A stretch of 64,000 nt of DNA from Sarcocystis neurona (Eukaryota; Apicomplexa; Conoidasida; Eucoccidiorida; Sarcocystidae). Positions 34,226 through 46,212 of the stretch are shown in pieces (position 1 is the first letter of the stretch; each line of letters opens with the position of its first letter). The stretch lies in the NCBI GenBank assembly GCA_000727475.1, contig KL647296.1, positions 124,001 through 188,000 of the forward strand, in the 5' to 3' direction. The translations under genes were made by a program, and so were the position numbers. Under the pieces are notes generated by a model. The model saw only the letters and a list, made by a program, of their open reading frames with translations, was not told the DNA's origin and did no database searches.

Positions 34226-36640
34226 CCTCACGCGACAGACGAAGACGCTGTTTTCGCACTCTACTTAGCCGTTGCAAAATGTTGTGCGAACTTCTTCAGT
34301 ACTACGGACCCAAGTCACCTATCCGCCAGTCTGTCCTTGAATTTTGATGATGTCGTACAACAACGGCAGGAAAAGGCTCACATGTACGTGCAGCATGCGT
34401 TCACTCAGGTCACCCCGAAAGTATGTGGAGTTTTTCTTGTGATGTGCTGGCACCTGGAAGGATGGACGATATGTAATTTGGGACAGCATGTGATGCCGGA
34501 AATCAGTCACCATGTGTTCTATCATTTTCTCCACCGTGGCTGTGTACATGTGAACGTATCAGCACCCCTTGCAGGAGAACGGGTTTCTTGTTCTCTCTGC
34601 AGCGAACAGCCCTGGCAGGACTCGCAGGATGCGTAGTATTGTTAGTCATGCACTGCAGGGTACACTGGTAGAAAGCTTCAACGTCCCGTTGCTCTCGCCC
34701 GTTTTCACCTTTAATGTTCTCTCAACACTGTCCAGCACAAAGAGAACCCAAACCTCGCACCTGCGATTTGAAGTTACTGATTTCACAGCGTGGGTAGCAA
34801 CGCCACCTGGGCGCTGCACGACACAAACGTAGAGACCTGTAACGATACTTCGTGAAACGCTGTAGTGCGTCCCAGGAGCCGCTGCAATGTGTCACCCGGT
34901 CGTTCATCGGTCACGCTAACCTCATATAATACTTGCGACGTCAGTGTTGTTGGAAGCTGGTCTCTTTTATCAGTATCGGTATGTGTATACCCAGACGTCC
35001 CCTACAAACGTGATAAAAAGCGCTATCTTCTGTTTAGAATGGAAGTATTTCGAAGACGCAGGATTCGGCTTTCGGAAAATTGGGCCATGGTCTCTGTGCA
35101 TTTCCTTATAGAATAGCAGCATGTGGGGTCGCCTCTTTCACGCGAATACGGCGGGTGCGTCGGGATTTTAGCGTGGTCGTAGAGGGGGTGACACTTTGTT
35201 CGCTGAACACTCCTGCCATTTCAAGGTATCAATATGGCAAAATGCATTGTCGCTTACAGAATGCTGGCTCGCTTTTTAAAGGTATCACTTCACAATGCGT
35301 AGAGACAAACTGTTCCTGCCATTTCAAGCTATCACCATGGCAAGATGCATTGTTGCTTACAGAGTGCTGGCTTGCTGTTCCATAGGTCTTTCTTTAAGAA
35401 GCGTAGAGACAAACTCTTCCTGTGAAGAACGGAGCAGCTTCGTGGCAACTCAGAGGACGGGAATGAAGTAAATGTACTTGCGTTGACCATTTATGCGTGG
35501 GGAAAATCTGTTAATTCTCCCATTGCAGTTTTTCTCATGAATCTTTTAAAGTGTGCTGTCTGCGGACACGTTGCTGACGTGTTGACTTGAATGACGCGGT
35601 GGAAATTTTCTTTTCAGCTGAACTAGCTGTGCTAAGTGTAGTCAAGCACAGCGGCCCGGCTCAGCTCGAGCAGCTCGCTAGCCCACTGTTTCACTTTCTT
35701 CGTCACCTACGTGTATTTCTGCAGCGTTGTGAAGATCAGCACACTGTACCACTGTTCAAGGTGACGAAAGAGCGTCACAATCCCTTGTTGCTCTAGTCTC
35801 GTTCTGTTACCCAGTCCCACGACGCACCTGGGGAGCACAGGAGCGACAACGCTCCTAGCATTGACCTGTTCATCAAAACGACACGCAGACGGTACACATC
35901 TCTGCTGCCGTGTGTAGGCCAGGGGTGCTGGGAACTCTCATTTGACATTTGTTCTTCACTGGCGTACCCTCGCTGTACGCCTGAAAAACACCTGACGCAG
36001 TCCTGCGCTACTGGAACCAGCACCACGAGTTACACGTGGTGTTGTCGGACAAAATAGGTACTTGCATTCGACGTAAACATGCTGCTCTTTTACACACCTT
36101 GCACATTGAACAAGGGTGGCTGCATAGTGCCTACTGCAGCTCTATGACGTTTTCTGACGAGCGCGTAGTCAAACACCGGTAGTGGCGCGCATGCTGCTCA
36201 CGTAGCTTGCAGTTACAAATACGCTTGGGGTTTTTTTGTTGTGGAGGGGTCAAGAGAGTGTTCGCTTTCCTTGGCAAGGTATATGATCCCGTTACAAAGC
36301 CGTCTGACTTTGTCGACGTAAAAAAATTCTTCCATTCACGCGTGTGTCATCAGGCCTGCCTTCCATTGAGTGACGACTTTTCTGAAGCGCGTACTTTGTC
36401 TGCATGAGTCAGTGAGAGCCGTGTTTCAACTATTGCCAGTCGTTCTGCGTCTGAAGAGCGACGTGCCAGCCGGTTACAGATTCCTTTGTCACACAACCAC
36501 CTCTTGTGCCCGTAAGTACTCAAGTTCGACTTTTTTGATGACCTTACAAGCTCCACTTCTTCAAACAAAGATGTGCGACTACGTGCACACGTATTGCAGG
36601 GTGTATGTCACATGCGAGTCTACGAAGAGTACTCACTTGA
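34226..36640 (+). CDS. Unidentified protein, multi-exon, Leu-rich helical
   Basis: Function not recognised. Four exons join in matching phase: 34226-34420 (acceptor CTCAG, donor GTATGT, phase 0), 34575-34659 (acceptor TTGCAG, donor GTACAC, phase 1), 35618-35760 (acceptor TTTTCAG, donor GTGACG, phase 0), 36388-36511 (acceptor GAAG, donor GTAAGT, phase 1). A terminal exon 36600-36640 (acceptor TTGCAG, stop TGA) also fits but is weak. The visible product, about 180 residues, is strongly helical with leucine-rich stretches such as QLEQLASPLFHFLRHLRVFL and VRAVFQLLPVVLRLKSDVP. This suggests an alpha-solenoid or scaffold protein but matches no family I can name. No start codon is visible: 5' exons are missing or the start is the Met in the first exon. 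It lies head to tail behind the MORN gene and converges on the uL13 gene. Confidence 0.45.
35211..35416 (+). repeat. Tandem duplication, unit 103 bp, intronic
   Basis: Two copies (35211-35313, 35314-35416), each starting TCCTGCCATTTCAAG and ending GCGTAGAGACAAACT; the start of a third (TCCTGTGAAG) follows. Copies are about 85 percent alike. They lie between two candidate exons of the unidentified gene. Confidence 0.85.
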
Positions 36641-37310
36641 AGGACAAAGTGGACAGGAAAACGACCAACTCATATGGCTTACCTTTGCTTTAATCAAACC
36701 GGCAAAAGTTTTTCGAGATTCTTCTACGATTCAAAATTAACGCATGCTCCTGGAAAACAGGTGCATAGTTTTTTGCATCCACCGATGTATGATGTTGCCA
36801 ACTCAGCCTGCACAGTGACGTTATGTTGCCCGGTAATACGAAATCAGCCGTGTTCCCGCAGTTTCGGACTCCGCATGTCAAACTTGGTCGACATACCATT
36901 CTAGGGAAAGAAACCCAAAGAATGCGGAGACCCCCTTCTTGTTCATTTACACGAACGTGCGGATGACATCATACACAACACCGGCCAGACGAGTGTGACG
37001 TAGTAGTAAACGCACTTGCCAGTCTGTGTACGCACTTGCACACGACGAAAATATATACATGCGGACAAAAGGTGTACAACGAAACAAACCACATCGCGAG
37101 AGCAGTGTTGGTCTGTGTAGGCTTCGCCATTTTTGACTTCCTCCCTCACCCTGCTCCGCACTCCGTGCAACCCGTCGTCTCCATTCTCCAGTACTTTGTT
37201 CCTCTCTTCCTGTACGTTCTTTCCTACATTTTTTCCGTCCTTCTTCCCGTCTGCCCCGTCTACCGCTGCGGTGAAGACATATGAGATGCTGCTTCTGTGT
37301 CGGGATCCCT

Positions 37311-39868
37311 CTACGCGTGGCCGTACTGCTGGAGAAACGCAACCTGGTCCGCCGGAAGCACGGACTGCGCGTACTCCTTCGCCTGCTTCTCGAGCTTTGT
37401 TCTCTCCTTCTTTTTCTGGTAGTAGGCATTCGATCTTGCTTTTCTTCTCTCTTCTAAACGAGCGACTAAGTCTCCGTGTGACCAGCCGACGCGACTCGAC
37501 AAGTCTCCCAAACGACAGAATTTGCGATTTGGCTTCAGGCGCACCAGACGAAGCGCGCTGGGCACTACTACGCGCTTCTTCCGCTCTGCAAGCGTGGGAA
37601 TTCCTTCGAAAACCTGGACATGAACACAAGACAAATAAACGGAACGAGGAATGTACAATGTAGCATTGCCGCGTACGCAGGTAGATCCGAACATACATAT
37701 AGGTGGTCGAGAACATATGGAAACAAATTTTAACTGCTTGTATGAGACCGTACGTACACACCTTTCCTATGAAATGCGGCATACACACACACACACACAC
37801 ACACACACGCCAGGGAACACAGCTGGCCAGTTAGGCCCGTTATGAACACTTCCTACGTATATATTTACCTAAGTAATGAACATGCTGGACTGATACAGCG
37901 AGACACTTAATACGTACGCAACTACCCACGTTGGCAAACAACTGTGCCTACCTGGAAGAATATCGCAAAAAGCGTTCAATAACGCTACCTGGCAAACAGA
38001 TATTGCGTGCACTTATATGCATATACATACGGGTACACACGGGCATTGTAACACCGCAAGCACACGAATGTGTGAGAGACGGTGGGTCCAAAAATCGTGG
38101 GGATCTACACATGCAGTGGGTGCGGTGGGTAACGTGATGGAAAGAGAAGAAGCAACGTCGTCGACAAACCGCGTGAAGATACACATATGCGTGCGCCCCT
38201 GCGTGCGCAGTTGCACGGCTACGCAAATGTAACGCCTACTAAGGACAGACGTAACCAGTTCAGCTTAAAACGCGTGAGTATAATGTGTATACGATGGAGT
38301 GTACTGTCGACAAACCGTTACCGCAGTTAACACTCACACAACCATATGACTACATTTCCCACCAACGCCATCCGCCAGTGGGGACAAGAAAGGAGACCTC
38401 TGCCTACTTGACTAGGCGCCTTTTGAGCCTTGACAGGTACACGTGCACAGGCGTACTTGGGTCTGTCTGTGCAAACTCAGTTTGTGACACGCTACACACA
38501 CAAGAAGAATATACGCACAGAGGTCCACACCTACCGACACGTACCAGCGCACGTGTGTGTGCACGTATGTATAGGTTCATCTGAAAAAAAAACGTTTTAC
38601 TACGGAAGCGCCTCTCTATGTGTACACGTATACATATACACGCCCACACACATTACATACATATATCTACACGTGTGTATACCTGGTGCGTTCTGTACCT
38701 CAATAACGCACATGTATGCACGCAGACACCGAAAAATTACACGAGGTAAAATTCAACCTCTGAACCGTCAGCTCGCGTATAACACGGAACACCAATGCCG
38801 AGGTAAACGCATAACCGCACATACAGCAAAGTCATTATTACGCCCTCCGCAACGTGCAACAAGCCAAAAATTTCAGCCACATCACCAGAGCTCCGAAGTG
38901 ATGCTTGCTCGTGCGTGTTGATACTTGTACGATGACGATATCATTCTCAACGACACAAGGACACACGCAGACCCAGGTATGTTGCTCTCCACAAAGTGAC
39001 TCATGACTGAACCTTCCCGCCCCGTCAGGAGCCTGCTCCAGTTTAGCACAACGCCTGGCAGCCGCGCTACCGATGGTGTCTTTCCGGTCCACACTCACTC
39101 TCCCTTTCACACGTAAATACAAATGCGTAGGTATAACATCAACACTCAACCGGCTGCGTAGACACACATACATGCCCACATACAGTAACAAAGAGCGCAC
39201 ACGTGTGTGTACACAATACACATCAATAATTTCGCGACTTTTTCTCCTCCTTGCCACACGTAACAAGAGCTCCTTCTCACCTGAAGGCGTGACAAGGCCT
39301 GCTGGCCGCGCTCAACTTTGTGGCGGATCATTCCGAGTACGGTGCGCCACAGGATGCGCGCCGGTGCTCGCAGATGGTACGGCCCGCGAGATGGATTTGA
39401 GTTCATTCGGAGACGCAGAAACTTCTGATACTTCAGTCTATTGCGGTGCAATGATCCTGCAGAACATCACCCTCACCGACACACGTCCACGTCTACACGT
39501 AAATATATACCGCATAGTCATGCAGACGGCCACACAAACGTATCAAGCCTCAGGCGTGGGAAGACATACATCTGTAGACAGCAGCACAAGCTTCTCACGC
39601 ATCAGTATCTGCCGCGCTGAGAACTCAAGGTAGTCGACACGACGGCCCTGACACAGCGAAAAGGCACCCATATATTTTGTCGAAAAGGGAGTGTCACTCG
39701 AAGATCGAGGGTGGAACACGCGAAAATTCCTAGGATGCAGGAAAGCCTACCCGAGATATTTATATCTTCACATCGCACGCAGATGATGCGCTGTCCCTTC
39801 AGCAACTCCTTCGCCACGACCGACGCCAGGCGCCCCAGCAAATGCCCTTGGCAATCGATCACAACTAC
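37311..39868 (-). CDS. RPL13A: 60S ribosomal protein uL13 (L13a), first exon not located
   Basis: Component of the cytosolic large ribosomal subunit. Exons: 39751-39868 (acceptor GCTCAG, donor GTAGGC, phase 1), 39281-39456 (acceptor TGCAG, donor GTGAGA, phase 0), 37311-37613 (acceptor TCCAG, stop at 37311). Joined, they give 198 residues against about 203 in human. Family landmarks: [30 protein letters not shown], then [67 protein letters not shown] and [20 protein letters not shown], followed by a basic C-terminal helix. The match to the apicomplexan form is close. Only the first few codons are missing (in relatives a short Met-x-Lys-Lys exon); they must lie above 39868 in repeat-rich DNA. 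The gene converges on the unidentified plus-strand gene. Confidence 0.95.
37783..37808. repeat. AC dinucleotide microsatellite in the uL13 intron
   Basis: Thirteen perfect AC units inside the intron 37614-39280 of the uL13 gene. Confidence 0.92.
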
Positions 39869-40549
39869 CTGAGCAACCAAAAGACAACCTTCCGCACATT
39901 TAACCTCTGTACACCCAAATATACATATATATACTACAACTCCACGTGCACATACACAAATACGGATACACACATATATAGACAGATAGATACAGAGACA
40001 CATATAGAGAGACAGAGAGAGAAAGCGAGAGATACGCAAATTCATACATACACTCCCGTGAACTCGTAGACAGATATACACACATAAGTGTATGTATCGA
40101 TTTGCTTGTGGGCATCACATTACGAAGAACAACAAACAAAACCGTCAGACGCTCTGTTGGAGCCACGGGTCTGCAATCTCTATGTCCTAAGCCTCGGCCC
40201 TCGAACGCCAGGAGACAAGTATGTATGCGAGAGATAATTTCAGACTGCTGCAACACAAGTTCGAGAGCAGAGAGCTGCAACTCAGCAGACGTCCCTGGCA
40301 CAACTGGCTCGCAAGACGCCCAAGTTCCCGAGAAGAAAGAATTCACATCCACGCATCAGCTGAATGTCCACGGGAAAAAGTAGCACCCGATTCTCGGCAA
40401 TCAAGCAAAACGAAAAGTGTTCGTGCTTCACGAGAAAGTGCCACCAATATGTCAGAGAACATGGAAGGGAACAGTAATGCGGACGACCCTATCAACGTGA
40501 AAGTCGTACACACATTCACTTCGTAAACAGGGCGACGAAGGACGTACAA

Positions 40550-41070
40550 ATATACGCACCGATATATACATATATGTAAGCACACGTACACATATGTGTC
40601 TATGTAAACGGACGTCTGTATACATACAGATGATATGTAGCACATTATTTGACGTACAAACTTGTATACACCGACATGAGTCCTTTAATTACATACATCG
40701 ATGTACACACTTGGTAACAGGACTGATGTCCAAAATACGTAGTCATACCCATATATGTATACACATGCACACACTTACCTATACGACTATACACATATAC
40801 ATGTATAGAAGATATATACGTATTATATATACATATATATGAGGGTTGGAGGCGTACACGCATCCAATAGATATCACATATACATACGTACATATGACAG
40901 TACAAGTATATGCACCGTGTATATACATATATATGCACACACAGCTACACAATTGGGCCCCTGTGTGTATAATATATATATATATATGTATATGTGCGCG
41001 TATACATATATACGTATATACACGTGTTTACTTACGTATATATATTCACAGTGGAGATAAATAATAGGGC
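40550..41070. repeat. TA/CA-rich microsatellite tract
   Basis: About 500 bases dominated by TATATA, ACACAT and TACATA words, giving Ile/Tyr/Cys/His-rich spurious frames on both strands. Confidence 0.8.
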
Positions 41071-41789
41071 TGCATAGACACGCGCTGTCTGAAACAAAAG
41101 AGAGGTCAGACGCGCGCGCACGGCGTGAGAAGTGTGGGAGCCCGCGAACAGGACTTGCTAGTGGATGTTCTCCTAGTGACTCGCGTTGAAAAGGCCATGC
41201 AGCAGATTATGCTCACGAATCTCTAGAAAGTACAAAGAGACCACGTAGTGACGGACAAATTCCAAAGCAAGAAGTTTTCTGTACAAATCTCCGACGGAAA
41301 CGGGGTGCGAAAAGAGGAGCGACAGGAGAGACCACAGACGCACAGCTGCAACAGTAGTCTACCTGCTGAAACTGCACCAGCGCCTCACGTTGGGAACTCG
41401 AGTGAACACATAGACAGTTCTTCTACACGGATTAGCGAAAGATTTTCAACAAGCAGCACCAGCAGCCTTCAGCACAAGGGGAACAGGAAAGCTCGACACA
41501 GTTGTTAACTGGACGACCTTCTCTACGAATTAATACGTAAGAATGTAAGGGCTATGACAGTCGAATCAACTTGTAATAAGCAACAAACGACGCGGCCGCT
41601 GCACTTGCTGTATATTAATAAAGCGTACAGTTCTAGATAAACTGTGGAAGTACAACGCACAGCAAGACACATGCGGACAACGCCGGGTTGAAGCCATGGT
41701 CCTAGGAACGAGAACAAAGTCCTTGCAGTCGTGTTAGCACAAGTGGTGTGCTGGTTGGCATTCTACCCGTGGCAGTACGCATACTACTA

Positions 41790-41990
41790 ATATTGGCAGA
41801 CCTGACGGTAATAGTAGTGGTACCGCAGCAATATTTTGGAATTAGTACAGTAGTGGACCAGTGGCGGGCTTAAAATAGTACATGCAAAAGAGGGCTACAG
41901 CAATAGAGTACTACGGTGGGACTACTGTGATAAAATGGTCGTAGCGACTGGAGTGGCGTGCTAGAAGTGGTAGCAGCAACAGAACAACGA
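41790..41990. repeat. Degenerate AGT repeat tract
   Basis: Scattered TAGTAG, AGTGGT and GTAGTA words reminiscent of the arrays at 2.8-4.2 kb and 8.2-8.5 kb but much more diverged. It may be an old member of the same repeat class. Confidence 0.5.
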
Positions 41991-42021
41991 ACAGCAGAAG
42001 TTTGTCACTCGCACTAAGGAT

Positions 42022-42123
42022 ATACAGGCGTAGGAAGAACTTCTTCACTTAAACCAGTACAGCAGACGCAATATACAAGGGTAGGAAGAACTTCATCACT
42101 TAAACCAGTACATTAGACGCAAT
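42022..42123 (+). repeat. Tandem duplication, unit 51 bp
   Basis: Copies 42022-42072 and 42073-42123 share ATACA(G/A)G(C/G)GTAGGAAG at the start and CACTTAAACCAGTACA and AGACGCAAT further on, differing at only a few positions. No coding frame runs through it. Confidence 0.9.
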
Positions 42124-42500
42124 AAGCAGACATGGTAATATGCGTGAACCCATCAGATTACGAATAACGGGACAGTTTCTCACTGGCACGTCGATATTAG
42201 CCTGCTAGTTGGTAAGTTGTGTGAGTGTGACGGCCGACATACGTTTTCATACGCGAGTCGCTCTGCACTCCATCCACTTCTTTCACCCGTTTGTTTCTAC
42301 CCAAGTTGCATACCGGGAATAATCTCTCTTTGTCACTTTATTGTTCATTCACAGACGGGCACAATCGAGCGCGGCCGCGACCGCTTCCCTCCCCACAACG
42401 GGCCAGCCGATGGGCATCAGACAGAAAGGCAGCTGTCGCAAGGATAACAAACGCAGGCTGGTGCTGAGGCTATTCAGACAGCCTTGTCCAAAGATGGAGC

Positions 42501-43159
42501 AACGCTGACTTCGAAAGACTCTCTCCTAATTCATACAGATCTTCACTCGCTCTGCGTCGAGTACCGCCGCCCTCCTCCATAGGCCGGGAGAGGCCGTGCT
42601 TACCTTGTGGAAAGTCATGATGACTACTGTCTGAGTCAATTCTACGCTCCACTGTCGACGACAAAGAAGCCGACACAAGAACAATCAAAGATCTCTCCTC
42701 TTCTCCGGTCTCCTTTGAAATTTAACGCCGCACAAACGCACCAGACGGTGCTTCTGTTATGGTCTCTGCCGTACCACTCCCGCTGGCGCTCCCCCGCATG
42801 CAAAGGCGCGATGAGGGCGCATTGTAATACCGATAGTACGGAGACCAGCTGTAACATACACGTCAATAGATGCTGACGACATTGCATGCAGCTGTGGCAT
42901 TGTCTAATACATAGACGTAATGTAGTATAGTAGGCAACCCACGCCGTGAAACACGGTGAGGCAGTGCACATGGTGAGCACCACGTGCAGTAATACGTACG
43001 TGGTGCTGATGCAGAAGTTACTCACACAGACTTCGGGGAACTGGGAAGAACGCTGACGTCAAAAAACTCTCCTAATTTATACAGATCTTCACTTGCCATG
43101 CGTCTATTAGGGCCGCCCTCCTCCACAAAGGCAGAGAGAGAGCTGTGCTAACCTTGTAG
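42501..43159 (-). repeat. Diverged direct repeat, two copies of about 110 bp
   Basis: Copy A 42501-42610, copy B 43049-43159, sharing AACGCTGAC, ACTCTCCTAAT, ATACAGATCTTCACT, GCCGCCCTCCTCCA and ACCTTGT in the same order. On the minus strand both encode a similar short peptide (A: RASEDLYELGES; B: MASEDLYKLGEF), preceded by a donor-like site (GTAAGCAC in A, GTTAGCAC in B). This may be a duplicated exon-intron border of an unrecognised or decayed gene. Confidence 0.65.
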
Positions 43160-44563
43160 ATCAGGTATAATACGCGGTGCGCATCTCACGCTCGTCCACT
43201 GCTTTACCGTTTAACACCAGACACCCTGCAGTACACCTTATATCTCCTACACTGTAGTTTACTATTTGTACGTTTACAGTCGTACGTATACACATTCGTA
43301 TTACGACACGACTCTGCGCACGTTGGTTTGTTCTCGACTCGTTCATCTTGGTGTTACGCATAACTCTGGAAATAACTTTCGATGATTTACGTCCACGTAA
43401 ATGTCGAGTCAGTAGCGCTGTATGACTCTTTAATGCAAAGCGCTCGACGTCCGCTGCGTCTGCGATCCTGCCTGCGCATCTTCACATGAACTGGCAGCAA
43501 CGAGGCAGGTTTGCAACGAGGCGTCAAATTTCGTGCGAGATTCCCTCTCTCGAACTTTTTAAACAGGCGTCAGGACAGCTCTGGTGTACAGCATATGACT
43601 AGATAATTGTGTACGCGTATGGATGTAGTATCGTAGACTTTCGCAGTCACTGTTACTACTGTGGGCAGGATAGACGTGTATGGATACGTATGTACGTGTA
43701 TAGATTCTTTTTTTTGTACATATGAATATCCGTGCTTTGACACTGTACGGAGTATGTTTGTGTTGTCGGTTCGTCTCACGTATAAACACATATACGCATA
43801 CGTACGTGATACCGTAGTCCGGACATACCGGTGTGAGTCTACAAATATAGTGGCGATCTGTGGTACACCATGGCGGTCTCAGCGTGAATCATGGACGTGT
43901 CTTTGTATGTGTGTGTGTACTCGTGCTCCACATCTGCATCGACGTAGATCACTGCTCGGTATGATACACAAGGATGCACAGGCGCAATATGAATTATATA
44001 TATACATATATATGTATTTACACTGTAGGCCCGCACGTTACTATTCCATAGAGGATCCTAGGAATGCGCATATACGTGAGTATGTAGTTTTGCCACGCCA
44101 TACGTTACTACGCAGGATGTGTATCTGCGGATCTATCCACATGAATGATTGACCGGTGATCAGGTCGACAAACCTGTTCAGTGCCCTGCAATCACGCTGT
44201 TGCTTCTTGGAACGCAGAAAACCTGTCCAGCATGAAGGAGGCATTTTTTGCGTGTTCCGCTGGTGCGAGTGAAGCACCATGTAGGGTGAGAGAAGCGGCG
44301 GCATTTTTGATGAGTACGGGCACTCTTCTTCCACGATAGTGAAGACGCAAACGGACGAGTGTAAGTAGTGTACCGCGGTGCATATACCTAGGGGAGAGAC
44401 AGATTTCGAGGTAGCGATAGAACAGGTGTGCGCACGCGTAGTTGTGGATGTCTGAAGGTGGTACATTTTGAAATCACTACCACAAACTCATACACGTGGA
44501 TCGACGTAGGTTTATCCGCCCCAGCGAATCCACTAGATATACATGTACTCCAGTGTCTACGTA

Positions 44564-44605
44564 CATATATATATATATATATATATATAAATATATATAT
44601 ATATA
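44564..44605. repeat. TA dinucleotide microsatellite
   Basis: About 42 bases of almost perfect AT/TA alternation with one interruption (TAAAT), in non-coding DNA. Confidence 0.9.
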
Positions 44606-46125
44606 CATGAATGCAGTACTAACGTACATAATTCGTTAGTCGTGTCTGTTCACGCACAGATCTGTTTACTGATCTGTCTTTATATCCACCGTGTATATCC
44701 GTCTTCCTGTCTCTCGCTCTATACGTATATATTTCCGTGTGATCAGCAATCCACAAAAATTGTGCGCACAAGTATGTGTGTACACTTGGTGGACGGAAAT
44801 GTACGATAAAAAGCGTGGATGTTGTAGGGCTAGAGAGATGGGCCCGGCGGCACTGAAACGCGTCCATACACGTTCTACTGGAGACGTATTTACGCGTGTT
44901 CAACTGCATTTGAATAAACCTGTTTACGTATATAGGGGGGTGTTCGGGTACGCACGCTGGACGTGCTGCTGCACTTGCCTGTCATGTTCGTTTGTGCAAA
45001 GAGTGCCAGAGGCAAAAAGGGTGAAGTACATGCCTTCGATGCGAAAGAGATTAGTAGAAAGCTTCCACAGTAATCGGTAATCATGTGAATGCGTACGCTA
45101 GTACGTTCCACGTTACTGCTTTTTCCGCACACGTGTAAGGTACCAGACACTCTCCCACATAAAGTGAGCAGGCTGCTTCTTCGCAGGTCGCAGCAGATGC
45201 GTGTGTATCCTCCTTTGTAATTCCGGTCTTACACGTATACCACCGGAACGCGAACGACGAAACAGTGACTTCCAGTCAAATATATGAAGACGGTAGTTGC
45301 ACCACATGTGTCAGGCGGGTACTTGCTTACGTCAACGTTGGTGCGCTGACTTGTCCGAGACTGTGTTGCGAAGAGTGTACCATTTAAGGAAGATGGGAGA
45401 CTACCATGAAGGATACTGTAGATGTTAACGCAGGTGATAGTTCGGACCTTCCAGACGGCTGCCTAGCCTCACCGTCCATGCACTCGTTCCTGTTAATTCT
45501 TCTCTTGCTAATTCGGCACCTCTCAGGCACGTGGTAAATGTGTATCCCTAGCTGTATACCTTGCGTATATAAAAACACATGCGTGTGTAGCTAAACCAGA
45601 AGACAGGGACAGGTAGGTGGACATACATGCATCGTAGGCGCACAGTTAAACCGAAGCAGCAGTCAAAAGTGCAGATATACAGCCACTAACAGCACTACTA
45701 GTACTACATAAGTGGATGTCTTTGTATTCGTTGCAGTGTTACGCAATGTGCACTACCCGACATAGATATGCGGCGACATACACCTGGTGACATACACTCA
45801 TCTTTGTCCATCTAGACGTCTCACATATACATGTGTACGAGACCGCTGATATATATGTGTAAGCCGCTACGCCTTATTAGTTTCTAACAAATCCCTTCGC
45901 GCTTCAAAGAGCACCTTGGTTGAGTCGCACAATTCAAGAAACGGATCCGAGAGTGTGTTTCCTGCAGACAATTGCCTCACTAGAAGCCTGATAGTAAATT
46001 AAGGTCTGCAGCAACTCCCCTGTCTACACAGTCTGTCTTGCTGCTGCTGCTACTGCACCTGATCAGCTACTAGGTGTGCCCTGCCGCTGCCAGGAAGGTA
46101 GCTGCAGTTGTAGCGCTGGGGCCAC

Positions 46126-46212
46126 CTATGCGTTGCTGCTTCTTTTTGAGTGCCCCAGCCCTCCGCAGGTCGCTGGTTTGTACGGCATTTCTTTTCGGTC
46201 TTCGTCCCATTT
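46126..46212 (-). CDS. Candidate terminal exon
   Basis: Unrecognised. An acceptor (TTGAGCAG) precedes 46212, and 28 codons (KWDEDRKEMPYKP then a Gly/Ser/Lys-rich end) run to a TAG at 46126. Nearby CAG triplets are also in minus sense (46030-46055). It could end a gene whose other exons lie between 46.3 and 49.2 kb on the minus strand, such as the Gln-rich stretch at 48961-49174, but no link could be shown. Confidence 0.22.
   Translation of the reverse strand, partial: KWDEDRKEMPYKPATCGGLGHSKRSSNA

Larger units (their letters stand above)
39869..46125. other. Repeat-rich region with no firm gene
   Basis: It should contain the first exon and promoter of uL13, which I could not place. It holds TA/CA microsatellites (40550-41070, 44564-44605), a degenerate AGT tract (about 41790-41990), a 51-bp tandem duplication (42022-42123) and a diverged direct repeat (42501-42610 and 43049-43159). 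Hydrophilic plus-strand frames at about 40221-40526 and 41248-41508 are open with Ser/Arg/Glu-rich readings but lack convincing splice sites and family motifs. Confidence 0.5.

Noticed and set aside
36515..36549. Reading straight through from the donor at 36512 to the next open stretch using a 35-40 base intron
   Set aside because: The implied intron is too short for splicing; another acceptor (36600) or a more distant exon is more likely.
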